DNA of 64,000 nt, from assembly GCA_024231905.1 (NCBI GenBank), contig JAAEQC010000165.1, positions 51,463-115,462 of the forward strand, given 5' to 3'. How positions within the stretch are numbered: position 1 is the stretch's first letter; every line of letters starts with the position of its first letter. Shown in pieces: positions 53,119 through 64,000 of this stretch. Both the position numbers and the translations under genes were made by a program. The notes under the pieces are model-generated. The model had not been told where the DNA came from. It was given only the letters and a program-made list of their open reading frames with translations, and did no database searches. The DNA is from a bacterium (GTDB taxonomy: Bacteria > Krumholzibacteriota > Krumholzibacteriia > LZORAL124-64-63).

Positions 53119-53586
53119 ATGCCTGCCGCCCACATCTTCCAGATCAACCTTTCCCAAGGCGGCGTCCCCAAGCTCGCCGTCCCGACCGCCGAGATAACCA
53201 CCGAAGGCCTCACCGACGACCTGCAGCAGGACCGCAAGCACCACGGCGGCCCCGACCGCGCCGTGTGCCTCTACTCCCTCGAGAGGATCCTGGTGCTCCA
53301 GGAAGAAGGCCACCCGGTCTTCCCCGGTGCCACGGGCGAGAATCTGACTCTGACCGGCGTCGACTGGGACGCGATGCAGCCCGGCGCGCGATTGCGGCTC
53401 GGGTCGGATGCCGTGCTCGAGATCGTCTCGTTCACCGCACCGTGCGCCACCATCAAGCCCTTCTTCATCGATGGCGAGGTGGTGAGGATCTCGCAGAAGC
53501 AACACCCGGGCTGGTCACGTGTCTACGCTCGCGTGATCACAGGCGGCGAGGTAAAGGTCGGGATGCCGGTCGATCTACTATCCTGA
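53119..53586 (+). CDS. MOSC-domain protein
   Basis: 155 residues from ATG 53119 after GAAGGAG; the track start at 52900 extends into non-conserved sequence. The MOSC fold is clear from 'DRKHHGGPDRAVCLYSLERI', 'GATGENLTLTGVDWDAMQPGARLRLG' and the conserved Cys in 'SFTAPCATIKPFF'. MOSC domains bind molybdenum cofactor and sulfur, as in the Moco sulfurase C-terminus and YiiM. Between two molybdenum hydroxylases it probably helps in cofactor sulfuration or delivery. Confidence 0.88.
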   Translation: MPAAHIFQINLSQGGVPKLAVPTAEITTEGLTDDLQQDRKHHGGPDRAVCLYSLERILVLQEEGHPVFPGATGENLTLTGVDWDAMQPGARLRLGSDAVLEIVSFTAPCATIKPFFIDGEVVRISQKQHPGWSRVYARVITGGEVKVGMPVDLLS

Positions 53587-53750
53587 GACGCGCCCCGCTC
53601 ATATCGGCCACGCACCACGAAATTCCCGCGGCACCGCCCTCCGGGTTGTGGTAGTCTCATCGGCCCTCGCTCCGAGCGACCTAATCGCGGCTCGTCAATG
53701 AGGATACGCAGCAAGCAACACGCCGCGGCGAACCGGCAAGGAGGACCGTC

Positions 53751-56311
53751 ATCAACCTCACCCTCAACGGCACCGCCGTCACTTACGACGGCGACCCCGA
53801 GCGCACCCTCCTGGAATGGCTCCGGGAGGACCGCGAAGTCCTGTCCCCCAAGGACGGCTGCTCCAGCCAGGCCTACTGCTACGCCTGCACCGTGGAGATC
53901 GACGGCAAGGCCAAGCTGGCCTGCGTCACCCCCATGAAGAAGCTCGACGGCTCCACGGTCACGACCCTCGAGGGCTTCCCCGAGCGCGTGCGCCGCGTCC
54001 TCGGCGAAGCCTTCGTGCGCCAGGGAGCGGTCCAGTGCGGCTTCTGTACGCCCGGCTTCATCGCGGCGGTGAAGGTGCTGTTGGAAAAGAACCCGGACCC
54101 CCGTCGCGACGAGATCGTCAAGTCCCTCAAGCACCACTGGTGCCGCTGCACGGGCTACCAGGCCATCACCGAGGCCGTCCTCGAGGCAGCGGCCATTCTG
54201 CGCAACGCACAGGATGATCCGGGCCTGGCCAACGGCACAGTGGGCGGCAAGCAGCCCAAGTACGAGGCTTACGACAAGGCCCTGGGCCAAGGCCCCTTCA
54301 TGGACGACATCCGCCTCGCAGGCATGCTCCACGGCGCGGTCCGTCTGAGTGACCACCCACGGGCCAAGCTGTTGAATCTGGACACGACCAAGGCCGCCAC
54401 CCTACCCGGCGTCGAGCAGATCTTCACCGCCGGCGACGTGCCCGGCGACCGCCACACGGGCCTCATCGTCCACGACTGGCCCCTCATGGTGGCCCCCGGC
54501 GAGACCACCCGTTACGTGGGCGATGTGCTCGCGGTGGTCGTGGCCGAGACCGAGGCCCAGGCCCGTGCCGCCGCGGCCGCCCTCGAGCCCCTGTACGAAG
54601 TCCTCGAGCCACTCACCGACCCCGAGTTGGCGCTCGCGTCCGACATCCTCGTCCACGACAACGGCAATCTCCTGGAAGAGAGCCGCATCGACCGCGGTGG
54701 TGACGCCGACGCCATCCTCGCCGCCAGCGCCCACACGGCTTCAGGCACCTTCCACACCCAGCGCATCGAACACGCGTTCCTGGAAGTGGAATGCTGCGTG
54801 GCTCTGCCCGAGGACGGCACCCTGCGCGTCCACTCCCAAGGCCAGGGCGTGTACGAGGACCGCAAGTCCATCGCCTCGTTGCTGGATCTACCGGTGGATC
54901 AGGTGCGGGTGAAGCAATGGTCGGCCGGCGGCGCCTTCGGCGGCAAGGAGGACCTGTCCGTCCAGGGTCACGCCGCCCTGGCAGCCCACCTGCTGCAGAA
55001 ACCGGTGAAGGTGAAACTGGACCGCACCGAATCCCTCCGCATGCACCCCAAGCGCCACCCCATCCGCATGGAGTACACGGTGGGCTGCGACGAGCAGGGC
55101 ATGCTCACCGCCGTGAAGGCCCGCGTCCTCGGCGATACCGGTGCTTACGCCAGCGTGGGCGGCAAGGTTCTCGAGCGGGCTGCCGGCCACGCCACTGCCG
55201 CCTACCACGTGCCCTGCGCCGACATCCTGGCCCAGGCCGTCTACACCAACAACCTGCCCTGCGGGGCCATGCGCGGCTTCGGGGCCAACCAGGCCACCTT
55301 CGCCTTCGAATGCTGTCTGGACGAGTTGTGCCGCCTGGGCGGATTCGACCGCTGGCAGTTCCGCTGGGACAACGCCCTCACCGCCGGAAGCATGACCGCC
55401 ACGGGCCAGGTCCTCCTCGAGGGTGTGGGCGCCCGGGCCACCCTGGAAGCGGTGAAGGACGAGTTCGCCAGCGCCACCCACGCGGGCATCGCCTGCGGCA
55501 TCAAGAACTGCGGCATCGGCAACGGCATGGCCGACTGGTGCGAGGTCATGATCGAGATCGTGGACACGGACCACGTGGTCGTCCACCACGGCTGGACCGA
55601 GATGGGCCAGGGCGTCCACACGGTGGCCCAGCAGGTGGTGGCCCAGGAAACGGGCATCGATCCGGCGATCATCGACGTGGTCACCGACACGGCGTCCGAC
55701 GCCGAGTCCGGCATGACCACCGCCAGCCGCGGCACTTCCCTGGTGGGCAACGCCCTCATCGTTGCCTGCAAGGATCTCAAACGCGATATTGTGGACAAGT
55801 CCTGGGCCGAACTGGCCGGCAAGCGGTACCGGGGCCGCTGGAGCTTCGACCGCTCCACCGCCCCGGGCGCGCCGGGTGAGGTCGTCACCCATTACTCCTA
55901 CAGCTACGCCACCCAGCTCGTCATTCTGGACGACGAGGGGCGCGTCGAGAAGGTGGTGGCCGCCCACGACGCCGGGCACATCATGAATCCGCCGCTCTTC
56001 GAGGGGCAGATCGTGGGCTCGGTCCACATGGGACTCGGCTATGCGCTCAGCGAGGACATGCCCATGGAGGGCGGGCGCCTCGTGAGCGAGAAACTGCGCG
56101 ACTTGGGCATGATCCCCATGGACGGGATGCCCCAGGTCGTAGTCAAGGGCATCGAGGTCACCGACCCCCTCGGACCCTACGGCGCCAAGGGCGTCGGCGA
56201 GGTGGGCCTGGTGCCCACGGCCGGCGCCGTGGCCAACGCTTTTACTCAGTACGACGGGGAGCGGCGCTACCGGCTCCCCCTGACCCAACCCGTACCGAAG
56301 AAGGACCGCTC

Positions 56312-56315
<4 letters not shown>
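53751..56315 (+). CDS. xdhD: XdhD-like fused 2Fe-2S/molybdopterin hydroxylase with apparent ATC start
   Basis: About 854 residues. The track ORF starts at an internal Met (53892), but the reading frame holds a complete N-terminus '(M)NLTLNGTAVTYDGDPERTLLEWLRED' that begins at an ATC codon at 53751, six bases after AAGGAGG. No ATG, GTG or TTG lies in frame between the upstream stop and 53892. Domains: plant-type [2Fe-2S] ('GCSSQAYCYACTVEIDG', Cx5Cx2C), helical [2Fe-2S] ('CGFCTPGFIAAV', 'HHWCRCTGYQ'), then the Mo domain ('SAGGAFGGKEDLS' ~392, 'GAMRGFGANQATF', catalytic 'GAKGVGEVGLVP' ~810). There is no FAD domain, as in E. coli XdhD. The likely substrate is a purine or derivative. Confidence 0.85.
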
Positions 56316-57777
<1,462 letters not shown>

Positions 57778-57781
<4 letters not shown>

Positions 57782-59166
57782 CCCTCATCGCCAACGCCAC
57801 CCTCGTCACCGGCGCAGGCGCCTTCCCCGGCAGCCTGCGCACGGACGGCGAGCGCATCGCCGAGGTGGTGCGCGGCGAACTCACCGAAGGCGACGCGGCG
57901 GCCCTGGCCCGGCGTCACGGCGACCGCGTCGTGGACGGTCGCGGCAAGCTCCTGGTCCCCGGCGGCGTGGACCCCCACGTGCACTTCGCGTTGCCCGTGG
58001 CCGGCACCGTCACCGTGGACGACTTCGCCTCGGGATCCATCGCCGCCCTGGCCGGGGGCACCACCACCATCATCGACTTCGTCACCCCCAGCCGCGACGA
58101 GTCCCTGGTGGACGCCACCGAGGCGCGGCTGGCCGAAGCCGCCGCCTGCGCCTGCGACTACGGCCTGCACATGAGCGTCACCGCCTGGCGCGAGGGCATG
58201 GCCGCCGAGATGGCCGCTTGCCGCGAACGGGGCCTGGTGTCGGCGAAGATGTACCTGGCCTACCTGGAATCCATCGGACTTGTGGACGCGGCCCTGGAGC
58301 CGGCCATGCGCGCCGCGGCGGAACTGGACCTGGTCGTGCTGCTGCACTGCGAGGACGGCGTCGCTGTCTCGGCCCGGCAACAGGAACTGCTGGCTGCCGG
58401 ACGCACGGGTCCCGACGCCCACCCCTTGTCACGTCCGGCGCAGATGGAAGAGGACTCGGTCCGCCACGCCCTGGACATGGCCCGGCGCACGGGCTGCCGT
58501 CCCTACGTGGTCCACATCTCGGCTGCGGGTTCGGTGGCGGCGGTGACCGAGGCCAAGTTCGTGGGCCTGACCTGCTACGCCGAGACCTGCCCCCAGTACC
58601 TCATGCTGGAAGACAGCGTCTACAGCGGGTCGTTCCTGGAAGGCGCCGCCCACATCATGAGCCCGCCCCTGCGCCCGGAGATGCACCGCGCCCGGCTGGT
58701 GGAAGCCCTGGCCCGCGGCGAGTTCGACGTGGTGGCCACGGACCATTGCTCCTTCGACCTCCACGGCCAGAAGGACCGCATCCGCGACGACTTCACGCGC
58801 ATCCCCGGCGGCGCCGCCGGCGTGGAACACCGCCTGTCCCTGCTGCATACCATCGTGGCGCAGACCGGCGCCCTCGGCCCCACCGACTGGGTGCGGATGG
58901 CCTGCGAAATGCCCGCGCGCATCTTCGGCCTCTGGCCCCGCAAGGGCAGCCTCCAGCCGGGCGCCGACGCCGATTTGGTACTGTGGGACCCGGCCGCCCG
59001 CCGGACCATCCGCGCGGCGGACGACCACCACCGCTGCGACCACTCCATCTTCGAGGGCCGCCAAGTGGTGGGCCGGCCGGCTCAGGTGTGGTCCCGGGGC
59101 GAACTGGTCGTCGATGACGGCATCGTGCTCGCCGCTCCCGGCCGCGGGCGTTTCGTCGGCGCTTGA
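57778..59166 (+). CDS. hyuA: Dihydropyrimidinase/HyuA-type cyclic amidohydrolase
   Basis: 462 residues from GTG 57778, overlapping the upstream gene by four bases. Binuclear metal ligands: 'GGVDPHVHFALPV' (HxH), the carboxylated Lys in 'LVSAKMYLAYLESIG', 'CRPYVVHISAAGS' and 'DVVATDHCSFDLHGQK' (Asp). Supporting blocks are 'GGTTTIIDFVTPS' and 'CYAETCPQYLML'. The family opens cyclic amide rings (dihydropyrimidines, hydantoins). E. coli hyuA lies in the ygeW-xdhD region and has phenylhydantoinase activity. Here it may open the ring of a reduced or oxidised purine product. Confidence 0.92.
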
Positions 59167-59255
59167 AGCTGCGCCGCTGATACATCTACAGATACCCCTC
59201 ATTCAACCGATCAACGTGATGCAGAGTCGCGTTTTCACTGGATCGAGGGAAAGGC

Positions 59256-60296
59256 ATGCCGCGTCAGAGCCACCTGCTGCGTAATCTCTTCCTGCTGATG
59301 CTGACGACCATCGCCGGCGGCACCGTGGGCTACGTCCGCATCGAGGAGGGCTGGACCCTCTTCGACGCGTTCTACATGACCATCATCACCCTCACCACCA
59401 TCGGCTTCACCGAGGTGCACGGTCTGTCCGACGGTGGACGCCTGTTCACCGTCATCCTCATCGTGTGCGGGCTCGGCGCCGCCGCCACGTTCGTGACCCA
59501 GTTCGCGCAGGTCATGGTCGAGAGCAACGTGCGCGACATGTGGAGGAAACGTCGCATGGAAAAGCAACTGACCGATCTCAAGGACCACGTCATCATCTGC
59601 GGCTACGGCCGCATCGGCCAGGCCATCGGCGCCGATCTGCACAAGGCCGGCATCCCCTGCGTGGTGCTCGACGCCAACGAGAAGCGCATCGCCGCCGCGC
59701 AGAACGCGGGCCTGAACGTCATGGCCGGCAACGCCACCTGCGACCTCTCCCTCGTCAGCGCCGGCATCGAGCGCGCAGCCGTGCTCGTGGCCGCCCTCTC
59801 CCAGGATGCGGACAACGTCTTCGTGGCCCTGGCTGCACGCGACCTGAATCGCGACATCATCGTCATCGCCCGCACCGAGGACCGCTCCCTCGAGACCCGC
59901 ATGCTCCGGGCCGGCGTGAACCGCGTCGTCTGTCCCGCCTACCTGGGCGGCGGACAGATCGCGCGCATGATCGGCCAGGACCTGGGCCTCAACGTCAGCT
60001 TCGGGCGGAGCCGCCGCGCCACCGATGTCCTGGGCTATGAGCTCAGCATGTACCGCAATCTCGAGGGCCGATCCCTGCGCGTCTCCGAGATCCTCGCGAC
60101 GACGGGCGCCCTGCAGGCGGTCGCGTTGGTGCCGGCGGAAGGGGACCGTGTCGAGGGTCCCGGCCCGGAGGCCGTGGTCAGGGACGGCGACGCGGTGGCA
60201 CTGGTCGTGGCATGCAAGACCGCGGGCGATGAAGCGAAGCCCGAGGCCGAGGCCGTTCGTCGCGAGCGCGACCCGGTGACCATCCCCTCCCGCTAG
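59256..60296 (+). CDS. Potassium channel with RCK/TrkA domain
   Basis: 346 residues. Two TM helices flank a pore loop with the filter 'TIITLTTIGFTEVHG' (residues ~44-58; TIGFT where TVGYG is standard). The cytoplasmic TrkA-N domain ('HVIICGYGRIGQAIGADLHKAG') and TrkA-C domain ('LSMYRNLEGRSLRVSEILATTG') follow. It matches ligand-gated K+ channels such as MthK/KtrA relatives that bind NAD(H), nucleotides or Ca2+. It stands alone, 90 bp after hyuA, and probably has its own promoter. Confidence 0.9.
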   Translation: MPRQSHLLRNLFLLMLTTIAGGTVGYVRIEEGWTLFDAFYMTIITLTTIGFTEVHGLSDGGRLFTVILIVCGLGAAATFVTQFAQVMVESNVRDMWRKRRMEKQLTDLKDHVIICGYGRIGQAIGADLHKAGIPCVVLDANEKRIAAAQNAGLNVMAGNATCDLSLVSAGIERAAVLVAALSQDADNVFVALAARDLNRDIIVIARTEDRSLETRMLRAGVNRVVCPAYLGGGQIARMIGQDLGLNVSFGRSRRATDVLGYELSMYRNLEGRSLRVSEILATTGALQAVALVPAEGDRVEGPGPEAVVRDGDAVALVVACKTAGDEAKPEAEAVRRERDPVTIPSR

Positions 60297-60363
60297 CCGC
60301 CGCGGCAGGCACTGCCTACCTTGACGCCGTCCATCCCGTCATCTCCCCAACGAGGACGTCGCC

Positions 60364-62496
60364 ATGCATCGCGCCCTGTTGCTCCTCGCTGTCCTCATTC
60401 CGGCAGGTTGTTCCATGACCGACTCATCCGAAAGTGCCGCCCGCACCCCGGCCCTGATCCGCGAACACGGCAACCACCTGGTGGACTCGCCCTCGCTGTA
60501 CCTCCGGCAACACGCCCACAACCCCCTGGACTGGTACCCCTGGGGCGACGAGGCCCTGGAGAAGGCCAAGCGGGAGGACAAACCCATCTTCCTCTCCATC
60601 GGCTACTCCAGCTGCCACTGGTGCCACGTCATGGAGCACGAGGTCTTCGAGCACGACGACGTGGCCGCGTACATGAACGAGCACTTCGTCTGCATCAAGG
60701 TCGACCGCGAGGAACGGCCCGATCTGGACACGGTGTACATGACGGCCGTCCAGATGCTCACCGGCCGCGGCGGCTGGCCCATGTCCGTGTGGTTGACCCC
60801 GGACCTGGAGCCCTTCTTCGGCGGCACCTACTACCCCAAGGCTCAGTTCATGCAGCTGGTGCAGCAGATCGTCACCGCGTACACGAACCAGCGCGAGGAC
60901 CTGGAGAAGCAGGCGGACCTGGTGGCCGAGCGCATCAAGGCCCAGTCGGACCTGGAGACCGCCGATAAGACCCTGGACCGGGACCTGGTCGCGTCGGCCG
61001 TGAGCAGCGCTGAGGACTCCTACGACCCCCAGTTCCACGGCTTCCGTCAGCAGCAGAAGTTCCCTACGCCCATCCGCTGGCGCTTCCTACTCCACCAGTA
61101 CCGTAGATCGGGCAAGGACGAGCTGCGGCTCATGCTCACCCGCACCCTGGACGCCATGCAGGGCGGCGGCCTGTACGACCACGTGGGCGGCGGCTTCCAC
61201 CGCTACACGGTGGACACGCGCTGGACCGTCCCCCACTTCGAGAAGATGCTCTACGACAACGGCCAGCTGGCGGGGCTCTTCCTGGAAGCTGGCATGGCCC
61301 TGGACCGCCCCGACTGGACCGCCACGGGCCTGGATGTTCTGGACTTCCTCATGCGCGACATGCGCGACCCGGCCGGCGGCTTCTACGCCAGCTACGACGC
61401 GGACTCGGGCGGCGAGGAGGGCACGTACTACGTGTGGTCCCGCAAGGAGATAACCGCGACCGTGGGCGAGGCCGACGGCCCGGCCCTGGCCGACCTGCTG
61501 GGCGTGACCGCCGAGGGCAACTTCGAGCACACGGGCAAGTCGGTGCTCACACGGCGGGCGGACATGGCGGCGGTGGCCGCGGAGCACGGGCGCACGACCG
61601 GCGAACTGGCGGGGCTCTTCGCCGCCCATCGCGCGACGCTGCGGGAGGTGCGGTCCTCGCGCACGCCCCCCGGGCTCGATCCCAAGGTGGTCATGGCCTG
61701 GAACGGCCTCGTGCTGGAGAGCCTGGCCCAGGCCACGGCGCTCACCGGCCGGCCCGAGTACCTGGAAGCCGCCGAGCTCGCTGCCGAACACCTCCTGAGG
61801 GTCCACAAACGCGACGACGGCACCTGGTGGCGCACCTCGGTGGACGGCGCCACCAGCGGCGAGGCCATCCTCGACGACTACGCCTTCCTGGCAGCGGCCT
61901 TCCTGGAAATGTACCAGGTATCGGGCGACCTGCGCTGGCTGGCCGAGGCCAGCGACCTGGTTTCGGTGGTGCGCCGCGATTTCGCGCGGGAGGAAGGCGG
62001 CTGGTACATCTCGTCCTCACGGGTCGAGGCGCCCCTGGGCCGCAGCATTGAGTACTTTGACAGCGTGGAACCCGCGGGCATGTCCGCCATGTACGTGGTG
62101 CTGCTCGACCTGGCGGCGCTTACGGGTGAGACGAAGTACCGAAACCACGCCGAGCAGGACCTGGAAGCCTGGGGCGGACTGCTCGAGCGCGCCGGGTCGG
62201 ACCTGGCCTGGTGGTTCGAGGCGGTGGACCGGATCGTCTGGCCCCATTACGACGTGGTGATCGCCGGCGAGAACGACACGCTGGCCAAGACGTTCCTGCA
62301 GAAGCTGCCGGCCGACGCGGTGCTGTTGCGCGTGGCCCCCGGGGGCCCTACGGAGGAGCAACTGGCGCTGGCACCGGCGCTGGCGGGGAAAAAGGCGGTG
62401 GATGGACGGGCGACAGCATACGTTTGCGAGTTCGGGACGTGTCAGGCACCGACGCCGGATTCGGCGGTCATGCTGAAGCAACTCGGGTTGGAATGA
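60364..62496 (+). CDS. DUF255/thioredoxin-domain lipoprotein (YyaL/SPATA20 family)
   Basis: 710 residues. The N-terminus '[17 protein letters not shown]' is a lipoprotein signal, unusual because most members of this family are cytoplasmic. The thioredoxin-like domain follows ('[21 protein letters not shown]', '[17 protein letters not shown]' with CHWC, '[15 protein letters not shown]'), then a long (alpha/alpha)6 barrel-like region ('[32 protein letters not shown]', '[15 protein letters not shown]'). Length matches SPATA20/YyaL. The biochemical role of the family is not settled. Confidence 0.88.
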   Translation: MHRALLLLAVLIPAGCSMTDSSESAARTPALIREHGNHLVDSPSLYLRQHAHNPLDWYPWGDEALEKAKREDKPIFLSIGYSSCHWCHVMEHEVFEHDDVAAYMNEHFVCIKVDREERPDLDTVYMTAVQMLTGRGGWPMSVWLTPDLEPFFGGTYYPKAQFMQLVQQIVTAYTNQREDLEKQADLVAERIKAQSDLETADKTLDRDLVASAVSSAEDSYDPQFHGFRQQQKFPTPIRWRFLLHQYRRSGKDELRLMLTRTLDAMQGGGLYDHVGGGFHRYTVDTRWTVPHFEKMLYDNGQLAGLFLEAGMALDRPDWTATGLDVLDFLMRDMRDPAGGFYASYDADSGGEEGTYYVWSRKEITATVGEADGPALADLLGVTAEGNFEHTGKSVLTRRADMAAVAAEHGRTTGELAGLFAAHRATLREVRSSRTPPGLDPKVVMAWNGLVLESLAQATALTGRPEYLEAAELAAEHLLRVHKRDDGTWWRTSVDGATSGEAILDDYAFLAAAFLEMYQVSGDLRWLAEASDLVSVVRRDFAREEGGWYISSSRVEAPLGRSIEYFDSVEPAGMSAMYVVLLDLAALTGETKYRNHAEQDLEAWGGLLERAGSDLAWWFEAVDRIVWPHYDVVIAGENDTLAKTFLQKLPADAVLLRVAPGGPTEEQLALAPALAGKKAVDGRATAYVCEFGTCQAPTPDSAVMLKQLGLE

Positions 62497-62621
62497 CGGA
62501 CCAAGGCCGGTTTGCGGCTATCCGATTCCATGATCCGGGTGGCGCAGACCGGGCGTGATTCGACGGGGCCGTGGTCAGTCGGCAAGAGCATGGTACGAGC
62601 AGGGCTTCCCCCGATGAGAAT

Positions 62622-62645
62622 GGCCCCGGGCTGACGCCCGGGGCC
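62622..62645. terminator. Hairpin between convergent genes
   Basis: GGCCCCGGGC (62622-62631), loop TGAC, GCCCGGGGCC (62636-62645): a perfect 10-bp stem between the DUF255 gene and the secreted protein gene. The flanking 62497-62685 shows no other feature. Confidence 0.6.
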
Positions 62646-62685
62646 GAGGGGAGATCGACTGATTATCGACTAGCCGTTCCATGTC

Positions 62686-64000
62686 CTACTTCATCAACAA
62701 CATCTTCCTCGTCTCGCCGTACGTATCGGTGTTCAGGCGGTAGAAGTAGGTCCCGCTGGCGACCGGATTGCCGGCCCGGTCCACGCCCTTCCAAACGACC
62801 TTCTGGGGCCCCGCGTCCTGCACCGCATCGACGATCCGGTCCACATGACGTCCGGCCACGTCGTAGATATCCAGCGTCACGTGTCCGGACTTCGGCAGGT
62901 TGTAGGCGATGTCCGTGACGGGGTTGAAGGGATTGGGGAAGTTTTGCCCCAGGTTGAACTTCTGGGCCGGGATCTCCACGGGCTGGGTCTCGAAGAGGGT
63001 CTGTACCTGGCCGACCAGGGAGACATCCACGCGGTAGCTGCACACGATCCCGGGTTCACTTCCCCGGTCCGTGAAACCGTACGATGAACCGTTCACGGTG
63101 ATCACCGCGTCCTCCAGGGGCACGGGCCGCCGATCGACGCCCACCAGGCGGTACGGCTGGAAGTCCTCGACAGGAATCGGATCCAGGAGACTCCAGGTGA
63201 CGCTGACTTCCGTCCCGGTGGTCGAGACATCCGTCGACTGGAGTTGGGCGGCCACCACGCCCGCGACGCCCAGGGTCAGCTGGGAGAACGAATCGAGCGC
63301 GATTCCGGTGACCGTATTGGCCCCGCTGTCGAGCGTAGAGACCTGCATGGCCCAGCCGGAGCCGTCGTTGGCATACAGCACGAGCGCGAACTCTTCGATG
63401 CCGTTCAGCTCGGTCTCGTCGTAGCGGAAGACGACCGTCGCGTCGAGCCCGGTGTTCACCGTCGGCGTGACCGCGAAATTCCGGAGGATGCCGTCGGCGG
63501 CGTCCTTGTCGACCGGGAGGCCCGTGGTCCGCACGACCTCCGTCGCTCCCGGCGCGGCGCCGGCCGCCATCATCTCCAGGCCGATACCGCCGAAGACCTC
63601 GTTCACCGACTGCGCCACCGTGCCCGTCGCCGTCACCGTGCCGAGCACCGTCAAGCCGGCGGCCTCGGCCAATGTCGCGGTGGGGCCGAGCGTGAGCGTG
63701 TACATGTCCGTCGACAGCGCACTGCCGCTGATCGTACATGTGCCGTTGACCGTGGCGTCGGCGCCCAGGGTGACACCCATGGTCCCGGAGAGCGTGAGAT
63801 CGGCCAGGACACCGGTGCCGACGGGCAGTTCGGGGCCGGTGGTGACCGAGGTCGTGGAACTCGTGTAGCCCAGATCGACCTGGCCCGCGAAGGTCGGCGC
63901 ACTGGCGAGCACGCCGGTGGCCCGCTTGATCTCGGAGCCGTCGGCCATGGTGAGCGTGACCTCGGCGTCGGAGGCGTCCAGGCTGCCGCTCGTCAGGTAC
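62686..64000 (-). CDS. Secreted protein with FlgD-Ig/T9SS-like C-terminal sorting domain, 3' part
   Basis: At least 438 residues; the frame stays open to the window edge, so the Met at 63948 is internal and the N-terminus lies beyond. A repetitive, Thr/Gly/Val-rich beta region ('LSGTMGVTLGADATVNGTCTISGSALSTDMYTL') is followed by a linker and the C-terminal domain 'FNLGQNFPNPFNPVTDIAYNLPKSGHVTLDIYDVAGRHV', then 'AGNPVASGTYFYRLNTDTYGETRKMLLMK'. That tail is the FlgD-like/type A sorting domain that T9SS-type or related systems recognise in FCB bacteria. The protein is thus probably a surface or extracellular adhesin-like protein. Enzymatic function is not visible. Confidence 0.85.
   Translation of the reverse strand, partial: YLTSGSLDASDAEVTLTMADGSEIKRATGVLASAPTFAGQVDLGYTSSTTSVTTGPELPVGTGVLADLTLSGTMGVTLGADATVNGTCTISGSALSTDMYTLTLGPTATLAEAAGLTVLGTVTATGTVAQSVNEVFGGIGLEMMAAGAAPGATEVVRTTGLPVDKDAADGILRNFAVTPTVNTGLDATVVFRYDETELNGIEEFALVLYANDGSGWAMQVSTLDSGANTVTGIALDSFSQLTLGVAGVVAAQLQSTDVSTTGTEVSVTWSLLDPIPVEDFQPYRLVGVDRRPVPLEDAVITVNGSSYGFTDRGSEPGIVCSYRVDVSLVGQVQTLFETQPVEIPAQKFNLGQNFPNPFNPVTDIAYNLPKSGHVTLDIYDVAGRHVDRIVDAVQDAGPQKVVWKGVDRAGNPVASGTYFYRLNTDTYGETRKMLLMK

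Overview
The window is high-GC, densely coded DNA with no rRNA, tRNA, CRISPR array or insertion sequence that I could see. It most resembles a Gram-negative, respiring bacterium of an FCB-type lineage, such as the candidate phyla Krumholzibacteriota or Eisenbacteria. The clues are a C-terminal FlgD-Ig/T9SS-like sorting domain ('NFPNPFNP...'), an alternative complex III (ACIII) operon, many multiheme cytochromes and outer-membrane systems. The taxonomic call is inference only.

Layout. 1-5121: tripartite RND efflux operon (outer-membrane protein fragment, membrane fusion protein, RND permease) followed by a DoxX protein. 5141-7853: a ketopantoate reductase-like gene and a secreted C69-type peptidase, divergently transcribed. 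7941-9720: ECF sigma factor, ZAS-type anti-sigma factor and an unknown exported protein. 9919-14150: a small monoheme c protein, then a porin-cytochrome conduit made of a DmsE/MtrA-type decaheme protein, an MtrB/PioB-like barrel and a hexaheme lipoprotein. 14151-14870: no protein gene, but a promoter, a set of hairpins and a terminator that suggest an orphan structured RNA. 14870-15751: a 5'-3' exonuclease.

15978-27111 (minus strand): nitrate respiration operon, in transcription order diheme cytochrome c, narG, narH, narJ, narI, a NarK transporter fused to a DoxX domain, and a second NarK. A perfect 17-bp palindrome lies just downstream of a good promoter. A pentaheme cytochrome is divergent from it.

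28131-38961 (minus strand): ACIII operon actA-B-C-D-E-F, then a small one-TM protein, then heme-copper oxidase subunits II and I. Both oxidase subunits have lost nearly all metal ligands: subunit II has no CuA cysteines, and subunit I has no CuB histidines, no cross-link tyrosine and no TM10 heme histidines. Subunit II keeps its C-terminal cytochrome c domain. The operon therefore appears to be an ACIII coupled to a pseudo-oxidase that cannot reduce O2. I regard this as the most unusual system here.

39484-59166 (plus strand): molybdenum hydroxylase and purine-catabolism cluster. It holds a MocA-like nucleotidyltransferase, an HD protein, XdhC, a two-subunit xanthine dehydrogenase, YgeY, YgeW, YgfK and YgeX homologues, a MOSC protein, an XdhD-like fused Fe-S/Mo hydroxylase that seems to start at ATC, a second PLP enzyme and a HyuA-type cyclic amidohydrolase. 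It parallels the E. coli ygeW-ygfK-xdhD-hyuA region that has been tied to anaerobic purine/urate breakdown.

59256-64000: a K+ channel with RCK domain, a DUF255/thioredoxin-domain lipoprotein, and the 3' part of a large secreted protein with the FlgD-like sorting tail.

Taken together, quinol electrons can go to nitrate through NarGHI, or through ACIII into a pool of periplasmic c-type cytochromes that may lead out of the cell through the porin-cytochrome conduit. Purine oxidation could feed electrons and carbamoyl phosphate into the same anaerobic metabolism.
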